64,000 nucleotides of DNA from Kitasatospora sp. MAA19 (GTDB taxonomy: Bacteria > Actinomycetota > Actinomycetes > Streptomycetales > Streptomycetaceae). A program made the translations under genes and the position numbers. Each line of letters begins with the position of its first letter. The stretch's first letter is position 1. Location of the stretch: contig NZ_JARXYZ010000001.1 in the NCBI RefSeq assembly GCF_029894125.1, positions 434,001 through 498,000 on the forward strand, written 5' to 3'. Shown here one piece after another: positions 36,573 to 45,334 of this stretch. Below the pieces are notes generated by a model. That model searched no databases. It was not told the DNA's origin and saw nothing but the letters and a program-made list of their open reading frames with translations.

Positions 36573-37841
36573 CTACGGCACGCCCAGCTCGAAGATGACG
36601 TACCCGGCGTACCAGCCGGAGGCGACCGCGCCCGAGCCCAGCACCGCGGCCAGCACCGGCCAGCTGAGCTTGCGCATCGCCACTGCGAGCGCGATGAGCA
36701 GCGGGAACGCCGGCAGCAGGTAGCGCGAGACGTTGCCGAAGATGCCCAGGCTCCCGAGCACCGAGACGATCGTGGCCAGCGTGTAGGCGGTCAGCACCAG
36801 CGGCGGGCGCAGCCGGACCAGCAGCACGATCAGCACCGGCAGGGTGAGCACGATCAGGGTGGCGAAGAGGTCCGGCACCGGGAACGCGAACGGGTAGTCG
36901 TTGCGGCCCAGCAGCACGCCGCGGATCGCGTGCCAGGTGCCCTGGCCCCAGTCGAAGTAGTGCAGCCAGGCGTCGTGCTGGAGCCGGAAGTAGCCGCCCC
37001 ATTCGCCCATCCGCCAGCCCACCCAGGCCACGTAGCCGAGCAGGCCGACCGGGGCCATCAGCATCGCCGCCAGCGGGCGGACGACGCCGCTCTCCCGCCG
37101 GTACAGCTCGACCAGCGCGGCCAGCCCGACCGCGCCGATCAGCGCCGCGGCGGTCGGCCGGTTGAGCCCGGCGACCAGGGTGATCACGCCGGCCGCGACC
37201 CACTGCTTGGTCATCACGCAGTAGCAGGCCCAGGCGGCCAGCGCGACGAAGGTGGAGTCCGAGTAGACCGCCCACTCGGCGCCCGAGCCCGGGGCGATCG
37301 CCCAGATCCCGGCCGCGATCACGCCCGCCCGGGGGCCGGCCATCCGGTCCACCACGGCGTAGATCCCGGCGGCGGCGAACAGCGAGGCCACCACCGACAC
37401 CAGCATCCCGGCGCCGTACAGGCCGAGGCCGGTGACGTCCGAGGTCATCCGCATCAGGCCCGGGTAGAGCGGGAAGAAGGCGGCGGAGTTCTGCTCGACG
37501 GAGAAGCCGACCGGGCCGTTCGGGATCTCGATCAGCGCCGGGTGGTAGCCGAACTGGGCCACCTGCTGGTACCACCAGCCGTCCCAGCTGGCCAGCACGT
37601 CCCAGGGGTTGGTGCCGCCGCCGAAGCGGGCGGGCTTCTTGAGGTACTCGCCGGAGAAGGACAGCAGCTTCATGAAGACGGTGAAGCCGATCAGCTTCAG
37701 CACCGCGTAGCACCACACCGCCGGCCCGAACCGGACTACCAGGGCGCGGGCGCCTTCCCGCCAGGCCCTGCCGGACACCCCCTCCGCTTCCTCGCTGCGC
37801 TGCTCGGGCGCGTCGGAGGCGACGGCCGGTATTGCGTTCAT
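36573..37841 (-). CDS. GT-C mannosyltransferase-like membrane protein (PIG-V family)
   Basis: A 422-residue polytopic protein with about nine to ten hydrophobic segments. The lumenal-loop signature WDVLASWDGWWYQQVAQFGY early on (about residues 75-95) carries the acidic pair of GT-C enzymes, followed by FFPLYPGLMRM and YSDSTFVAL. It probably transfers mannose from a polyprenyl-phosphate donor to a lipid or surface glycan. The ATG at 37841 gives MNAIPAVAS; a start further up adds an Arg-rich head lying in the promoter. A perfect 12-bp palindrome GGACGATCGTCC (37869-37880) lies 28 bp upstream. Confidence 0.83.
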   Translation of the reverse strand: MNAIPAVASDAPEQRSEEAEGVSGRAWREGARALVVRFGPAVWCYAVLKLIGFTVFMKLLSFSGEYLKKPARFGGGTNPWDVLASWDGWWYQQVAQFGYHPALIEIPNGPVGFSVEQNSAAFFPLYPGLMRMTSDVTGLGLYGAGMLVSVVASLFAAAGIYAVVDRMAGPRAGVIAAGIWAIAPGSGAEWAVYSDSTFVALAAWACYCVMTKQWVAAGVITLVAGLNRPTAAALIGAVGLAALVELYRRESGVVRPLAAMLMAPVGLLGYVAWVGWRMGEWGGYFRLQHDAWLHYFDWGQGTWHAIRGVLLGRNDYPFAFPVPDLFATLIVLTLPVLIVLLVRLRPPLVLTAYTLATIVSVLGSLGIFGNVSRYLLPAFPLLIALAVAMRKLSWPVLAAVLGSGAVASGWYAGYVIFELGVP

Positions 37842-38000
37842 CGGACTGGACCCCACCCTGCTGGACGTGGACGATCGTCCGCCGAGTCTAGGGCCCGCCG
37901 TCAAACTCCCGCCTGCGCGGCGACGTCGGGGCACGGGGACTGGTGTGGACCAACCGGACCCGACCGCGTAGGGCTGCGGGCGGCCGGGGATACTCGGAGG

Positions 38001-38585
38001 ATGGCCGATCACACCACGCGTACCGCCTACACCGTGGAGTCACTGCTCGCGGTGACCGTCGACGTGTTCAACGAGCGCGGCTACGACGGCACCTCGATGG
38101 AGGACCTGTCCCGGGCCGCCGGGATCTCCAAGTCCTCCATCTACCACCACGTCCGCGGCAAGGAGGAACTGCTGCGGCTGGCCGTCGGGCGGGCGCTGGA
38201 CGGGCTGTTCGGGATCCTGGCCGAGCCGGCGGCGGTGCGGGGCCCGGCGGTGGAGCGGCTGGAGCACGTGGTGCGGCGCACCGCCGAGGTGCTGCTCGCG
38301 GAGCTGCCGTACGTGACGCTGCTGCTGCGGGTGCGCGGCAACACCGCCACCGAGCAGTGGGCGCTGGAGCGGCGCCGGGAGTTCGACCACCAGGTCGCCG
38401 AGCTGCTGCGGGCGGCCGTCGCGGACGGCGCGCTGCGGGCGGACGTCGAGCCGCGGCTGGCCACCCGGCTGCTGTTCGGGATGATCAACTCGATCGTGGA
38501 GTGGTACCGGCCGGGCCTCAAGGCCGCCGACGGCGTCGCGGACGCGGTCGTCCACCTGGCCTTCGACGGGCTGCGCGCGCGGTAG
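38001..38585 (+). CDS. TetR-family regulator, possible PaaR
   Basis: A 194-residue TetR protein. HTH (about 12-55): ESLLAVTVDVFNERGYDGTS and LSRAAGISKSSIYHHVRGKEEL. The C-terminal ligand domain has TLLLRVRGNTATEQWALERR and ends LLFGMINSIVEWYRPG, typical of regulators for CoA-linked or phenylacetate genes. It lies between paaN and the bkd operon, whose promoters each carry an ACCGAAC(A/G)ATCGGT palindrome, so control of both is a reasonable inference. GGAGG directly abuts the ATG; GGGGA is further up. Confidence 0.85.
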   Translation: MADHTTRTAYTVESLLAVTVDVFNERGYDGTSMEDLSRAAGISKSSIYHHVRGKEELLRLAVGRALDGLFGILAEPAAVRGPAVERLEHVVRRTAEVLLAELPYVTLLLRVRGNTATEQWALERRREFDHQVAELLRAAVADGALRADVEPRLATRLLFGMINSIVEWYRPGLKAADGVADAVVHLAFDGLRAR

Positions 38586-38591
38586 CGGGCG

Positions 38592-38639
38592 GTCGGGCGG
38601 TCGGGCCGTCGGGCGGTCGGGCCGTCGGGCGGTCGGGCC
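38592..38639. repeat. 16-bp tandem repeats after the TetR gene
   Basis: Three copies of GTCGGGCGGTCGGGCC (itself two near-identical 8-bp halves) start six bases after the stop and run toward the convergent Lrp gene. Confidence 0.85.
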
Positions 38640-38654
38640 GGGCGGCCCGGGCGG

Positions 38655-39116
38655 TCAGTCCGGCGGGACCTGGTCGGTCTCCTCGAAGATCAGCATGGTC
38701 CGGGTGCCGAGCACCTGGGGGATGGACTGGATGCTGCCCAGCACCAGCTCCCGCAGAGCGTGGTTGTCGGCGGTGTGCACCAGCAGCAGCACGTCGAAGT
38801 CCCCGCCGACCAGCGCGATGTGGGCGACCCCCGGGAGCTCCAGCAACTGCTCCCGGACCGTACGCCAGGAGTTCTGGACGATTTTCAGGGTGATGTACGC
38901 GGATGCGCCCTGACCTGCCCGTTCGTGGTCGACCCGGGCGGTGAAGCCGCGAATGACGCCGTCCTCGACCATCCTGGAGATCCGGGCGTACGCATTGGCC
39001 CGGGACACGTGCACCCGCTCGGCCACCGAGCGGATGGAGGCGCGGCCGTCCTGCTGCAGCAGCCGCAGGATCGAACGGTCGACCCGGTCGAGCCTGGACA
39101 TCTGTTCAGCCGACAT
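38655..39116 (-). CDS. bkdR: Lrp/AsnC-family regulator, probable BkdR
   Basis: A 153-residue regulator. The N-terminal winged helix reads LDRVDRSILRLLQQDGRASI and VHVSRANAYARISRM; the C-terminal RAM domain has GGDFDVLLLVHTADN, the amino-acid-binding fold. It is divergent from bkdA with 149 bp between start codons, the arrangement of Lrp-type regulators that control branched-chain keto acid dehydrogenase genes. The ATG at 39116 follows GGGTGGGGGG. Confidence 0.87.
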   Translation of the reverse strand: MSAEQMSRLDRVDRSILRLLQQDGRASIRSVAERVHVSRANAYARISRMVEDGVIRGFTARVDHERAGQGASAYITLKIVQNSWRTVREQLLELPGVAHIALVGGDFDVLLLVHTADNHALRELVLGSIQSIPQVLGTRTMLIFEETDQVPPD

Positions 39117-39217
39117 GACCCCCCACCCTCGCCGATTGGACGTACTGCCACCAGTCGACCGCCGCTCAGGCCGAATGTCCACCACCTTGTCACGCTTCTG
39201 GTCAAGATGAACAGACG

Positions 39218-39231
39218 ACCGAACAATCGGT
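39218..39231 (+). promoter_or_regulatory. TetR-type palindrome in the bkdA promoter
   Basis: ACCGAACAATCGGT lies 35 bp before the bkdA start and matches the paaN site at 13 of 14 positions. Confidence 0.6.
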
Positions 39232-39265
39232 AGGGAGCCCCCGCCACCCCTGGAGGTGCCCCGAG

Positions 39266-40405
39266 ATGACCGTTCTCGACCACAGACACCACACGGCGGT
39301 GCCCGGCTGGATGCCGGGGGCCACCGCCCCGCGCACCGACCCGGCGCCCCTGCTCCCGGACGCAGCCCCGGTCCGGGTGCTCGGCACCCCCGCGCTGGAG
39401 AAGCAGGACCCGGCGCTGCTGCGCGAGCTGTACCGCCGCCTGGTGGTCGGCCGCCGCTACAACCAGCAGGCCACCACCCTCACCAAGCAGGGCCGGCTCG
39501 CCGTCTACCCGGCGTCCACCGGCCAGGAGGCCTGCCAGATCGCCGCCGCACTGGCGCTCGGCGAGCGCGACTGGCTCTTCCCCAGCTACCGCGACACCCT
39601 CGCGGTGGTCTCCCGGGGCGTCGACCCGCTGGAGGCGCTGACCCTGCTGCGCGGCAACGCCCACACCGGCTACGACCCGCGCGCCACCCGCACCGCCCCG
39701 CTCTGCACCCCGCTGGCCACCCAGGCCCCGCACGCCGTCGGGCTGGCGCATGCCGCCCGGCTGGGCGGTGACCCGGTGGTCGCGCTGGCCATGCTCGGCG
39801 ACGGCGGCACCAGCGAGGGCGACTTCCACGAGGCGCTGAACTTCGCCGCGGTGCTCCAGGCCCCGGTGGTCTTCCTGGTGCAGAACAACGGCTACGCGAT
39901 ATCCGTCCCGCTCAGCGCGCAGTCCGCCGCGCCCACCCTGGCCCACAAGGCCGTCGGCTACGGCATGCCGGGCCGGCTGGTGGACGGCAACGACGCGCCC
40001 GCCGTGCACGGCGTCCTGGCCGAGGCGGTCGAGCGGGCCCGGACCGGCGGCGGCCCGACCCTGGTCGAGGCGCTGACCTACCGGGTCGAGGCGCACACCA
40101 ACGCCGACGACGCGACCCGCTACCGCACCGAGCCCGAGGTGGCCGCCTGGCGCGAGCACGACCCGATCCTGCTGATGGAGCGCTCGCTGCGCGGACTCGG
40201 CGTCCTCGACGACGCGCTGGTGCGGGAGTCGGCGGACGAGGCGGAGGCGCTGGCGGCCCGGATGCGGGCCGAGTTCCACGCCGAACCCGAGCTGGACCCG
40301 ATGTCGCTGTTCACCCACGTCTTCGCCGAACCGACCCAGCAACTGCGGGAACAGGCCGCCCAGTTGTCCGCCGAACTGGCCGCCGAAGCCGAGGTGCAGC
40401 AGTGA
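39266..40405 (+). CDS. bkdA: Branched-chain 2-oxo acid dehydrogenase E1 alpha
   Basis: Thiamine-diphosphate-dependent decarboxylase subunit, 379 residues. The TPP/Mg motif GDGGTSEGDFHEALNFA (about 171-187) and the helix QNNGYAISVP are intact; YPASTGQEACQIA and YRVEAHTNADDATRY are typical of BkdA. With E1 beta and E2 it turns Val, Leu and Ile keto acids into acyl-CoA primers for branched fatty acids and polyketides. GGAGG lies nine bases before the ATG. The stop overlaps the bkdB start by four bases. It uses thiamine, made with the help of thiC further along. Confidence 0.93.
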   Translation: MTVLDHRHHTAVPGWMPGATAPRTDPAPLLPDAAPVRVLGTPALEKQDPALLRELYRRLVVGRRYNQQATTLTKQGRLAVYPASTGQEACQIAAALALGERDWLFPSYRDTLAVVSRGVDPLEALTLLRGNAHTGYDPRATRTAPLCTPLATQAPHAVGLAHAARLGGDPVVALAMLGDGGTSEGDFHEALNFAAVLQAPVVFLVQNNGYAISVPLSAQSAAPTLAHKAVGYGMPGRLVDGNDAPAVHGVLAEAVERARTGGGPTLVEALTYRVEAHTNADDATRYRTEPEVAAWREHDPILLMERSLRGLGVLDDALVRESADEAEALAARMRAEFHAEPELDPMSLFTHVFAEPTQQLREQAAQLSAELAAEAEVQQ

Positions 40406-41403
40406 GCACGGCAACTCCGACCCGCACCGCCACGATGGCGCAGGCCCTCAACGCCGCACTGCGCGACGCCCTGCGGGAGGACCCGGCGGTGCACGTGCTC
40501 GGCGAGGACGTCGGCGCGCTCGGCGGTGTCTTCCGGATCACCGACGGGCTGACCGCCGAGTTCGGCCCGGACCGCTGCCTGGACACCCCGCTGGCCGAGG
40601 CCGGCATCCTCGGCACCGCGATCGGCATGGCGATGTACGGGCTGCGCCCGGTGGTCGAGATGCAGTTCGACGCCTTCGCCTACCCCGCGCTGGAGCAGCT
40701 GTTCTCGCACGTCGCCAAGATGCGCAACCGCACCGCCGGGAAGCTCCCGCTGCCGATCACCGTCCGCATCCCGTACGGCGGCGGCATCGGCGGGGTCGAG
40801 CACCACAGCGACGCCTCCGAGGCGTACTACGCCGCCACCCCCGGGCTGCACGTGGTCACCCCGGCGACGGTGGCCGACGCGTACGGGCTGCTGCGCGCCT
40901 CGATCGCCTCCGACGATCCGGTGGTGTTCCTGGAGCCCAAGCGGCTCTACTGGGGCAAGGCCGCGTTCGACCCGGCGGCGCAGGTCGAGCCGATCGGCAA
41001 GGCCGTGCTGCGGCGCGCCGGCACCTCCGCCGTGCTGATCACCTACGGGCCCTCGCTGCCGGTCTGCCTGGACGCGGCCGAGGCGGCCGCCGCCGAGGGC
41101 TGGGACCTCGCGGTGCTGGACCTGCGCACCCTGGTGCCGTTCGACGACGAGACGGTCTGCCGGGTGGTGCGCTCGCTCGGCCGGGCCGTGGTGGTGCACG
41201 AGGCGAGCGGCTTCGGCGGCACCGGTGCGGAGATCGCCGCACGGGTCACCGAGCGCTGCTTCCACCACCTGGCCGCGCCCGTGCTGCGGGTGACCGGCTT
41301 CGACATCCCGTACCCGCCGCCGATGCTGGAGCACCACCACCTGCCCGGGGTGGACCGGATCCTGGACGCGGTCGCCCGGCTGCAGTGGGAGGACCGAGGA
41401 TGA
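40402..41403 (+). CDS. bkdB: Branched-chain 2-oxo acid dehydrogenase E1 beta
   Basis: A 333-residue transketolase-like subunit that completes the E1 active site. Typical segments: LNAALRDALREDPAVHVLGED, the MQFDAFAYPALEQLFSHVAK helix, RIPYGGGIGGVEHHSDASEA and the C-terminal EIAARVTERCFHHL and VTGFDIPYPP. The GTG start overlaps the bkdA stop (GTGA) and its own stop overlaps bkdC (ATGA), so all three are made in step. Confidence 0.93.
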   Translation: MSTATPTRTATMAQALNAALRDALREDPAVHVLGEDVGALGGVFRITDGLTAEFGPDRCLDTPLAEAGILGTAIGMAMYGLRPVVEMQFDAFAYPALEQLFSHVAKMRNRTAGKLPLPITVRIPYGGGIGGVEHHSDASEAYYAATPGLHVVTPATVADAYGLLRASIASDDPVVFLEPKRLYWGKAAFDPAAQVEPIGKAVLRRAGTSAVLITYGPSLPVCLDAAEAAAAEGWDLAVLDLRTLVPFDDETVCRVVRSLGRAVVVHEASGFGGTGAEIAARVTERCFHHLAAPVLRVTGFDIPYPPPMLEHHHLPGVDRILDAVARLQWEDRG

Positions 41404-42785
41404 TGCCCGTCGTGCGAGAGTTCCGCCTGCCCGACCTCGGTGAGGGTCTCACCGGGGCGGAGGTGGTGCGCTGGATGGTCGAGGTCGGCGAGGTGATCGC
41501 GATCGACCAGCCGGTGGTGGAGGTGGAGACCGCCAAGGCCGTGGTGGAGGTGCCCTGCCCGTACGGCGGGGTGGTCACCGCCCGGTACGGCGAGCCGGGC
41601 GAGGAGGTCGCCGTGGGTGCGCCGCTGGTCACGGTCGCGGTGGCCCCGGCGGAGGGGCCCTTGGCGGCCGGGGCGGTGGCAGGGTCTTCGGCCGGTTCTT
41701 TGTCCGGGGCTTCGGTAGGGGTTTCAGCGTCTTCGGCGGCGTCTTCGGCGCGGGTCGAGGCGGCGGCGGAGGTGGAGCGGCCGCTGGTCGGCTACGGGGT
41801 GGCCGAGCCCGGGAAGGGCGGGCGGCGGCGCCGGGTGGGGGTGGCGGCTCCTGCGCTTGCTCCTGCTCCTGCGTCTGCTCCTGCTCCTGCTCCTGTGGCG
41901 CGGATCGTCCCGGTCGTGGTGCCGGTGATCTCGCCGCTGGTGCGGCGGTTGGCCCGGGAACAGGGGGTCGACCTGGCCGCGCTCGCGGGCAGCGGTCCGG
42001 ACGGGCTGATCATGCGTGCGGACGTCGAACGGGCCGTCGCGGCCCAGGTGGTGGCGCAGGCGGCCCCGGTGCAGGCGGCCCCGGCGCCGATGGCGCGGGA
42101 GGACGTCGTCCCGCTGCGCGGCCTGCGCAAGACGGTGGCCGAGAAGCTCAGTCGCAGTCACCGGGAGATCCCCGCCGTGACCTGCTGGGTGGATGCGGAC
42201 GCCACCGAACTGATGTCCCTGCGGCGGCAGTTGAACGCCGCGCCGGGCCCGAAGGTGAGCGTGCTGGCGCTGCTCGCCCGGATCTGCACGGTCGCGCTGG
42301 CGCGCTTCCCCGATCTCAACTCCAGTGTGACGGAGGACGGTTCGGGCATCGTTCGGCACTCGGCGGTGCATCTGGGCTTCGCCGCGGAGGGTCGGCGGGG
42401 CCTGGTCGTCCCGGTGGTGCGGGATGCCCACACCCGGACCACCGGCCAACTCTGCGAGGAGCTGGGACGGTTGACCGAGAGCGCGCGCGACGGATCGCTC
42501 TCCCCGGCCGAACTGACCGGCGGCACCTTCACGTTGAACAACTACGGAGTGTTCGGCGTGGACGGCTCCACCCCGATCCTCAACCACCCCGAGGCGGCGA
42601 TGCTCGGGGTCGGCCGGATCGTGGCCAAACCCTGGGTCCACGAAGGGGAGTTGGCGGTGCGCGAGGTGGTGCAGCTCTCGTTCACCTTCGATCACCGGGT
42701 CTGCGACGGCGGGACGGCGGGCGGCTTCCTGCGCTTCGTCGCGGACTGCGTCGAGCGGCCGGGGACGTTGCTGCGGCAGCTCTGA
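41400..42785 (+). CDS. bkdC: Branched-chain 2-oxo acid dehydrogenase E2 (dihydrolipoamide acyltransferase)
   Basis: Core acyltransferase of 461 residues. One lipoyl domain (about 5-80) has the modified Lys in VEVETAKAVVEV. A Ser/Ala/Pro linker with repeated APAP follows, then a subunit-binding domain (about 175-210: SPLVRRLAREQGVDLAALAG) and the catalytic domain (about 235-460) ending FTFDHRVCDGGTAGGF with the active His. The ATG at 41400 overlaps the bkdB stop; a second ATG at 41403 is an alternative. E3 is not encoded here and is probably shared with other complexes. Confidence 0.93.
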   Translation: MMPVVREFRLPDLGEGLTGAEVVRWMVEVGEVIAIDQPVVEVETAKAVVEVPCPYGGVVTARYGEPGEEVAVGAPLVTVAVAPAEGPLAAGAVAGSSAGSLSGASVGVSASSAASSARVEAAAEVERPLVGYGVAEPGKGGRRRRVGVAAPALAPAPASAPAPAPVARIVPVVVPVISPLVRRLAREQGVDLAALAGSGPDGLIMRADVERAVAAQVVAQAAPVQAAPAPMAREDVVPLRGLRKTVAEKLSRSHREIPAVTCWVDADATELMSLRRQLNAAPGPKVSVLALLARICTVALARFPDLNSSVTEDGSGIVRHSAVHLGFAAEGRRGLVVPVVRDAHTRTTGQLCEELGRLTESARDGSLSPAELTGGTFTLNNYGVFGVDGSTPILNHPEAAMLGVGRIVAKPWVHEGELAVREVVQLSFTFDHRVCDGGTAGGFLRFVADCVERPGTLLRQL

Positions 42786-42795
42786 GCACGGCCGG

Positions 42796-42831
42796 GTCGC
42801 CCTGGGTGCGGAGAGCGCCACCCAGGGCGAC
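42796..42831 (+). terminator. Terminator of the bkd operon
   Basis: A 13-bp perfect stem (42796-42808 with 42819-42831) starts 11 bp after the bkdC stop. Confidence 0.85.
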
Positions 42832-43008
42832 GGGTCGCGAATCGGGTGAGAGTAGCGCGTCCCGGGCCCAGGTGTCCGGGCTTCGCGTGATTTGTCGGAT
42901 GAGCAGTTCGGGCGTGCCACGCTGCCTAGGCGTCAGCAGAGACAAGCCAGGTGGTGGCGCAGGCCGGCCGGAGGCGAAACGATTCTCTTGGGTACTCGAA
43001 ACGTTGCG

Positions 43009-44691
43009 GTGAAGTCCCGCAGAACACTTCTGGTCCGTACCGGGCACGGCTCGGCGGGGGTCGCCTCCGTCCCGGGCCTGCCGGAGTCCCCGCCGGCCGC
43101 GATGGCGGGAGGGCCGGCGGACGGGGTGGCGCCCGAACGGCCGCCGATGCCGCTGGACCCGCCCGACCTCCCGCCGCAGGCCCCGACGGAGGCGCCCACG
43201 GCCGTCCTCCCGGTGGTGCCGGACCACGCGCCGGTGCCGGACCACGCGCCGGTGCCGGTGTACGAGGCGGCCCCCGCGCCCGAGGCGGCCCCCGCGCCCG
43301 CGCACCCGGCGTTCCCCGACCCGCCGGCCCAGCCGCCGGCCGTCCCCGCGCCCAGCTACCCGGGGCCGCCCGCCGCTCCGCCTGTCGTGCCGCCCGCCGC
43401 GCCCGCGTTCCGTCCGTTGTTCACCGACGCACCCGGGCTCAACTGGTCCGGCCCCGGCGACAGTTGGAGTCGAGCCTGGGCTGCTCAGCCACTCGCCGAC
43501 GGCCAGCCGGCCGCGCTGCCCGCGCCCGACCGGAGCGGTTCCGCCGTCGAGCAGCCGCCCACCGCACGGGACGTCGAACTGATCCGGGCCAGCCTGGCGG
43601 TCGTCGAGCCGGTCGCCGACCGGGCCACCGCGCACTTCTACGCGTTGATCTTCCTGCACCACCCCGAGGTCCGGGCGCTCTTCCCGGCCGCCATGGACGT
43701 CCAGCGCGACCGCCTGTTCCGCGCCCTGCTGGCCGCCGCCCGCAGCGCCGACGACCCGGACGGCCTGCGGGTCTACCTGAGTGCGCTCGGCCGGGGCCAC
43801 CGCCGGTACGGCACGCTGACCGGCCACTACGGCCCGGTGGGCGAGTGCCTGGTGCAGGCGCTGGCCAGGTACGCGGGCTCCCGCTGGGACGCCGAGACCG
43901 AGCTGGCCTGGCGCCGGGTCTACCGGCTGGTCTCCTCGATCATGATCGAGGCCGCCGAGGAGGCCGCCCGCACCTCGCCGCCGTGGTGGCAGGGCGAGGT
44001 GGTGCGGCACGAGCGCCGTACCCGGGACGTCGCGGTGATCACCGTCCGGCCGGACCAGGCGTACCCGTACCGGGCCGGGCAGTACACCAGCCTGGAGACG
44101 CCCTGGTGGCCGCGGGTCTGGCGGCACTTCTCGTTCGCCTCGGCCCCCCGCCCGGACGGGCTGCTGACCTTCCACGTGAAGGCCGTCCAGGCCGGCTGGG
44201 TGAGCAACGCGCTGGTGCACCGGGCCGCGCCCGGGGACGTCCTGCGGCTGGGCCCGGCGGCCGGCTCGATGACCTTCGACCACGCCGCCGGTGCGGACCT
44301 GCTCTGTCTCGGCGGCGGGACGGGCATCGCGCCGATCCGCGCGCTGGTCGAGGAGGTGGCCGAGCGCGGCACGCCGGTCCGGGCCGTCGACGTGTTCTAC
44401 GGTGCCCGCCGCGCCGCCGACCTGTACGAGCTGGACGGGCTGGACGAGTTGGCCCGGCGCCACCCGTGGCTCACCGTGCGGCCGGTGCTCTCCGGCATCG
44501 GGCCGGCCGACGGCGCGCTGACCGGCGAACTGCCGGAGGCGATGGGCCGGTTCGGGCCGTGGGCCGGTCGGGAGGCGTTCCTCAGCGGGCCGCCCGCGAT
44601 GGTCCGCCGGGGCGTCGGGGTGCTGCTGCGGTCCGGCGTGCCGGCCGAGCGGATCCGGCACGACCTGGTGGGAGACCTCGCAGCGGTCTGA
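43009..44691 (+). CDS. Globin fused to FAD/NAD-binding reductase, with Pro-rich head
   Basis: Flavohaemoglobin-like protein of up to 560 residues. A disordered Pro/Ala head (about 150 residues, with two copies of VPDHAP) is followed by a globin domain (about 185-315: LIRASLAVVEPVADRATAHFY, with HPEVRALFPA, and His in GRGHRRYG as proximal-helix candidate). A ferredoxin-reductase module (about 330-560) has YRAGQYTSLE, RHFSFASAPRPDG, GGGTGIAPI and the final LSGPPAMV. Nitric oxide or oxygen chemistry is likely. The start is unsure: GTG at 43009 sits in a promoter-like stretch without a clear ribosome site, and ATG at 43102 is equally possible. Confidence 0.8.
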   Translation: MKSRRTLLVRTGHGSAGVASVPGLPESPPAAMAGGPADGVAPERPPMPLDPPDLPPQAPTEAPTAVLPVVPDHAPVPDHAPVPVYEAAPAPEAAPAPAHPAFPDPPAQPPAVPAPSYPGPPAAPPVVPPAAPAFRPLFTDAPGLNWSGPGDSWSRAWAAQPLADGQPAALPAPDRSGSAVEQPPTARDVELIRASLAVVEPVADRATAHFYALIFLHHPEVRALFPAAMDVQRDRLFRALLAAARSADDPDGLRVYLSALGRGHRRYGTLTGHYGPVGECLVQALARYAGSRWDAETELAWRRVYRLVSSIMIEAAEEAARTSPPWWQGEVVRHERRTRDVAVITVRPDQAYPYRAGQYTSLETPWWPRVWRHFSFASAPRPDGLLTFHVKAVQAGWVSNALVHRAAPGDVLRLGPAAGSMTFDHAAGADLLCLGGGTGIAPIRALVEEVAERGTPVRAVDVFYGARRAADLYELDGLDELARRHPWLTVRPVLSGIGPADGALTGELPEAMGRFGPWAGREAFLSGPPAMVRRGVGVLLRSGVPAERIRHDLVGDLAAV

Positions 44692-44714
44692 CCGGCGGGG
44701 CTGGTCGGGCGGGT

Positions 44715-44775
44715 CGACCGGCAGGGCCCCCGACCGGCAGGGCTCCCGACCGGCAGGGCTCCCGACCGGCAGGGC
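44715..44775. repeat. 16-bp tandem repeats after the globin gene
   Basis: Four copies with a 16-bp period of CGACCGGCAGGGCTCC-type sequence (starts 44715, 44731, 44747, 44763) fill the gap between the convergent globin and NUDIX genes. Confidence 0.9.
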
Positions 44776-44791
44776 CGACCGGGCAGGCTGA

Positions 44792-45334
44792 TCAGCCGAG
44801 GTCCGGGGCGAGCAGTGCGCGGATGCCCTCGATGTTGGCCGCCAGGTACGCCCGCAGCCGGGGCGGGACGACGTTGACGGAGGTCACGCCCTCGCGCGTG
44901 AACGGCAGCCGGACCACCTCGTACTCGCCGTTGGGCTCGTCCACCTCGGGCCCGTGCCGCCGGCTGAGGTCCATCGAGGCGAGCCGGCAGACGAAGAAGT
45001 GCTGCACCTTGACCCCGTGCGGGTGGAGCAGCGTGCCGTCGTCGTGGTGGGTGTGACTGATGGTGTCGACGAAGGCGGGCACCACGTCGACGATCTTGCC
45101 GCCGAGCTCCTCGTCCACCTCGCGGTGCAGGGCCTCCACCACCGTGCGGTCGCCGCGTTCGACCCCGCCGCCGGGGGTGATCCAGTACGGCCGGGGCGAG
45201 CCGGGCCGGACCCGCCGGATCAGCACGATCGAGGCCGGGCCGTACGGGTCCTGCGGGTCGAGCTCCAGCAGGATCGCCCGCGCGGTGCGCTTCACGACCG
45301 GGCGGGGCGGCGGGGTTCGGTTGTCGGGGCCCAT
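44792..45334 (-). CDS. NUDIX hydrolase
   Basis: A 180-residue hydrolase of nucleoside diphosphate derivatives. The Nudix box region is GGGVERGDRTVVEALHREV followed by DEELGG; the REVDEELG catalytic helix is intact, but the spacing before it is one residue longer than the usual box and an Asp stands where Glu is common. A His-rich loop (ISHTHHDDGTLLHPHG) is unusual. GGAGG lies five bases before the ATG. The substrate is unknown. Confidence 0.87.
   Translation of the reverse strand: MGPDNRTPPPRPVVKRTARAILLELDPQDPYGPASIVLIRRVRPGSPRPYWITPGGGVERGDRTVVEALHREVDEELGGKIVDVVPAFVDTISHTHHDDGTLLHPHGVKVQHFFVCRLASMDLSRRHGPEVDEPNGEYEVVRLPFTREGVTSVNVVPPRLRAYLAANIEGIRALLAPDLG

Noticed and set aside
37869-37880. 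Perfect palindrome GGACGATCGTCC as a site of the TetR regulator
   Set aside because: It does not resemble the ACCGAACRATCGGT sites; kept only as a note with the mannosyltransferase.
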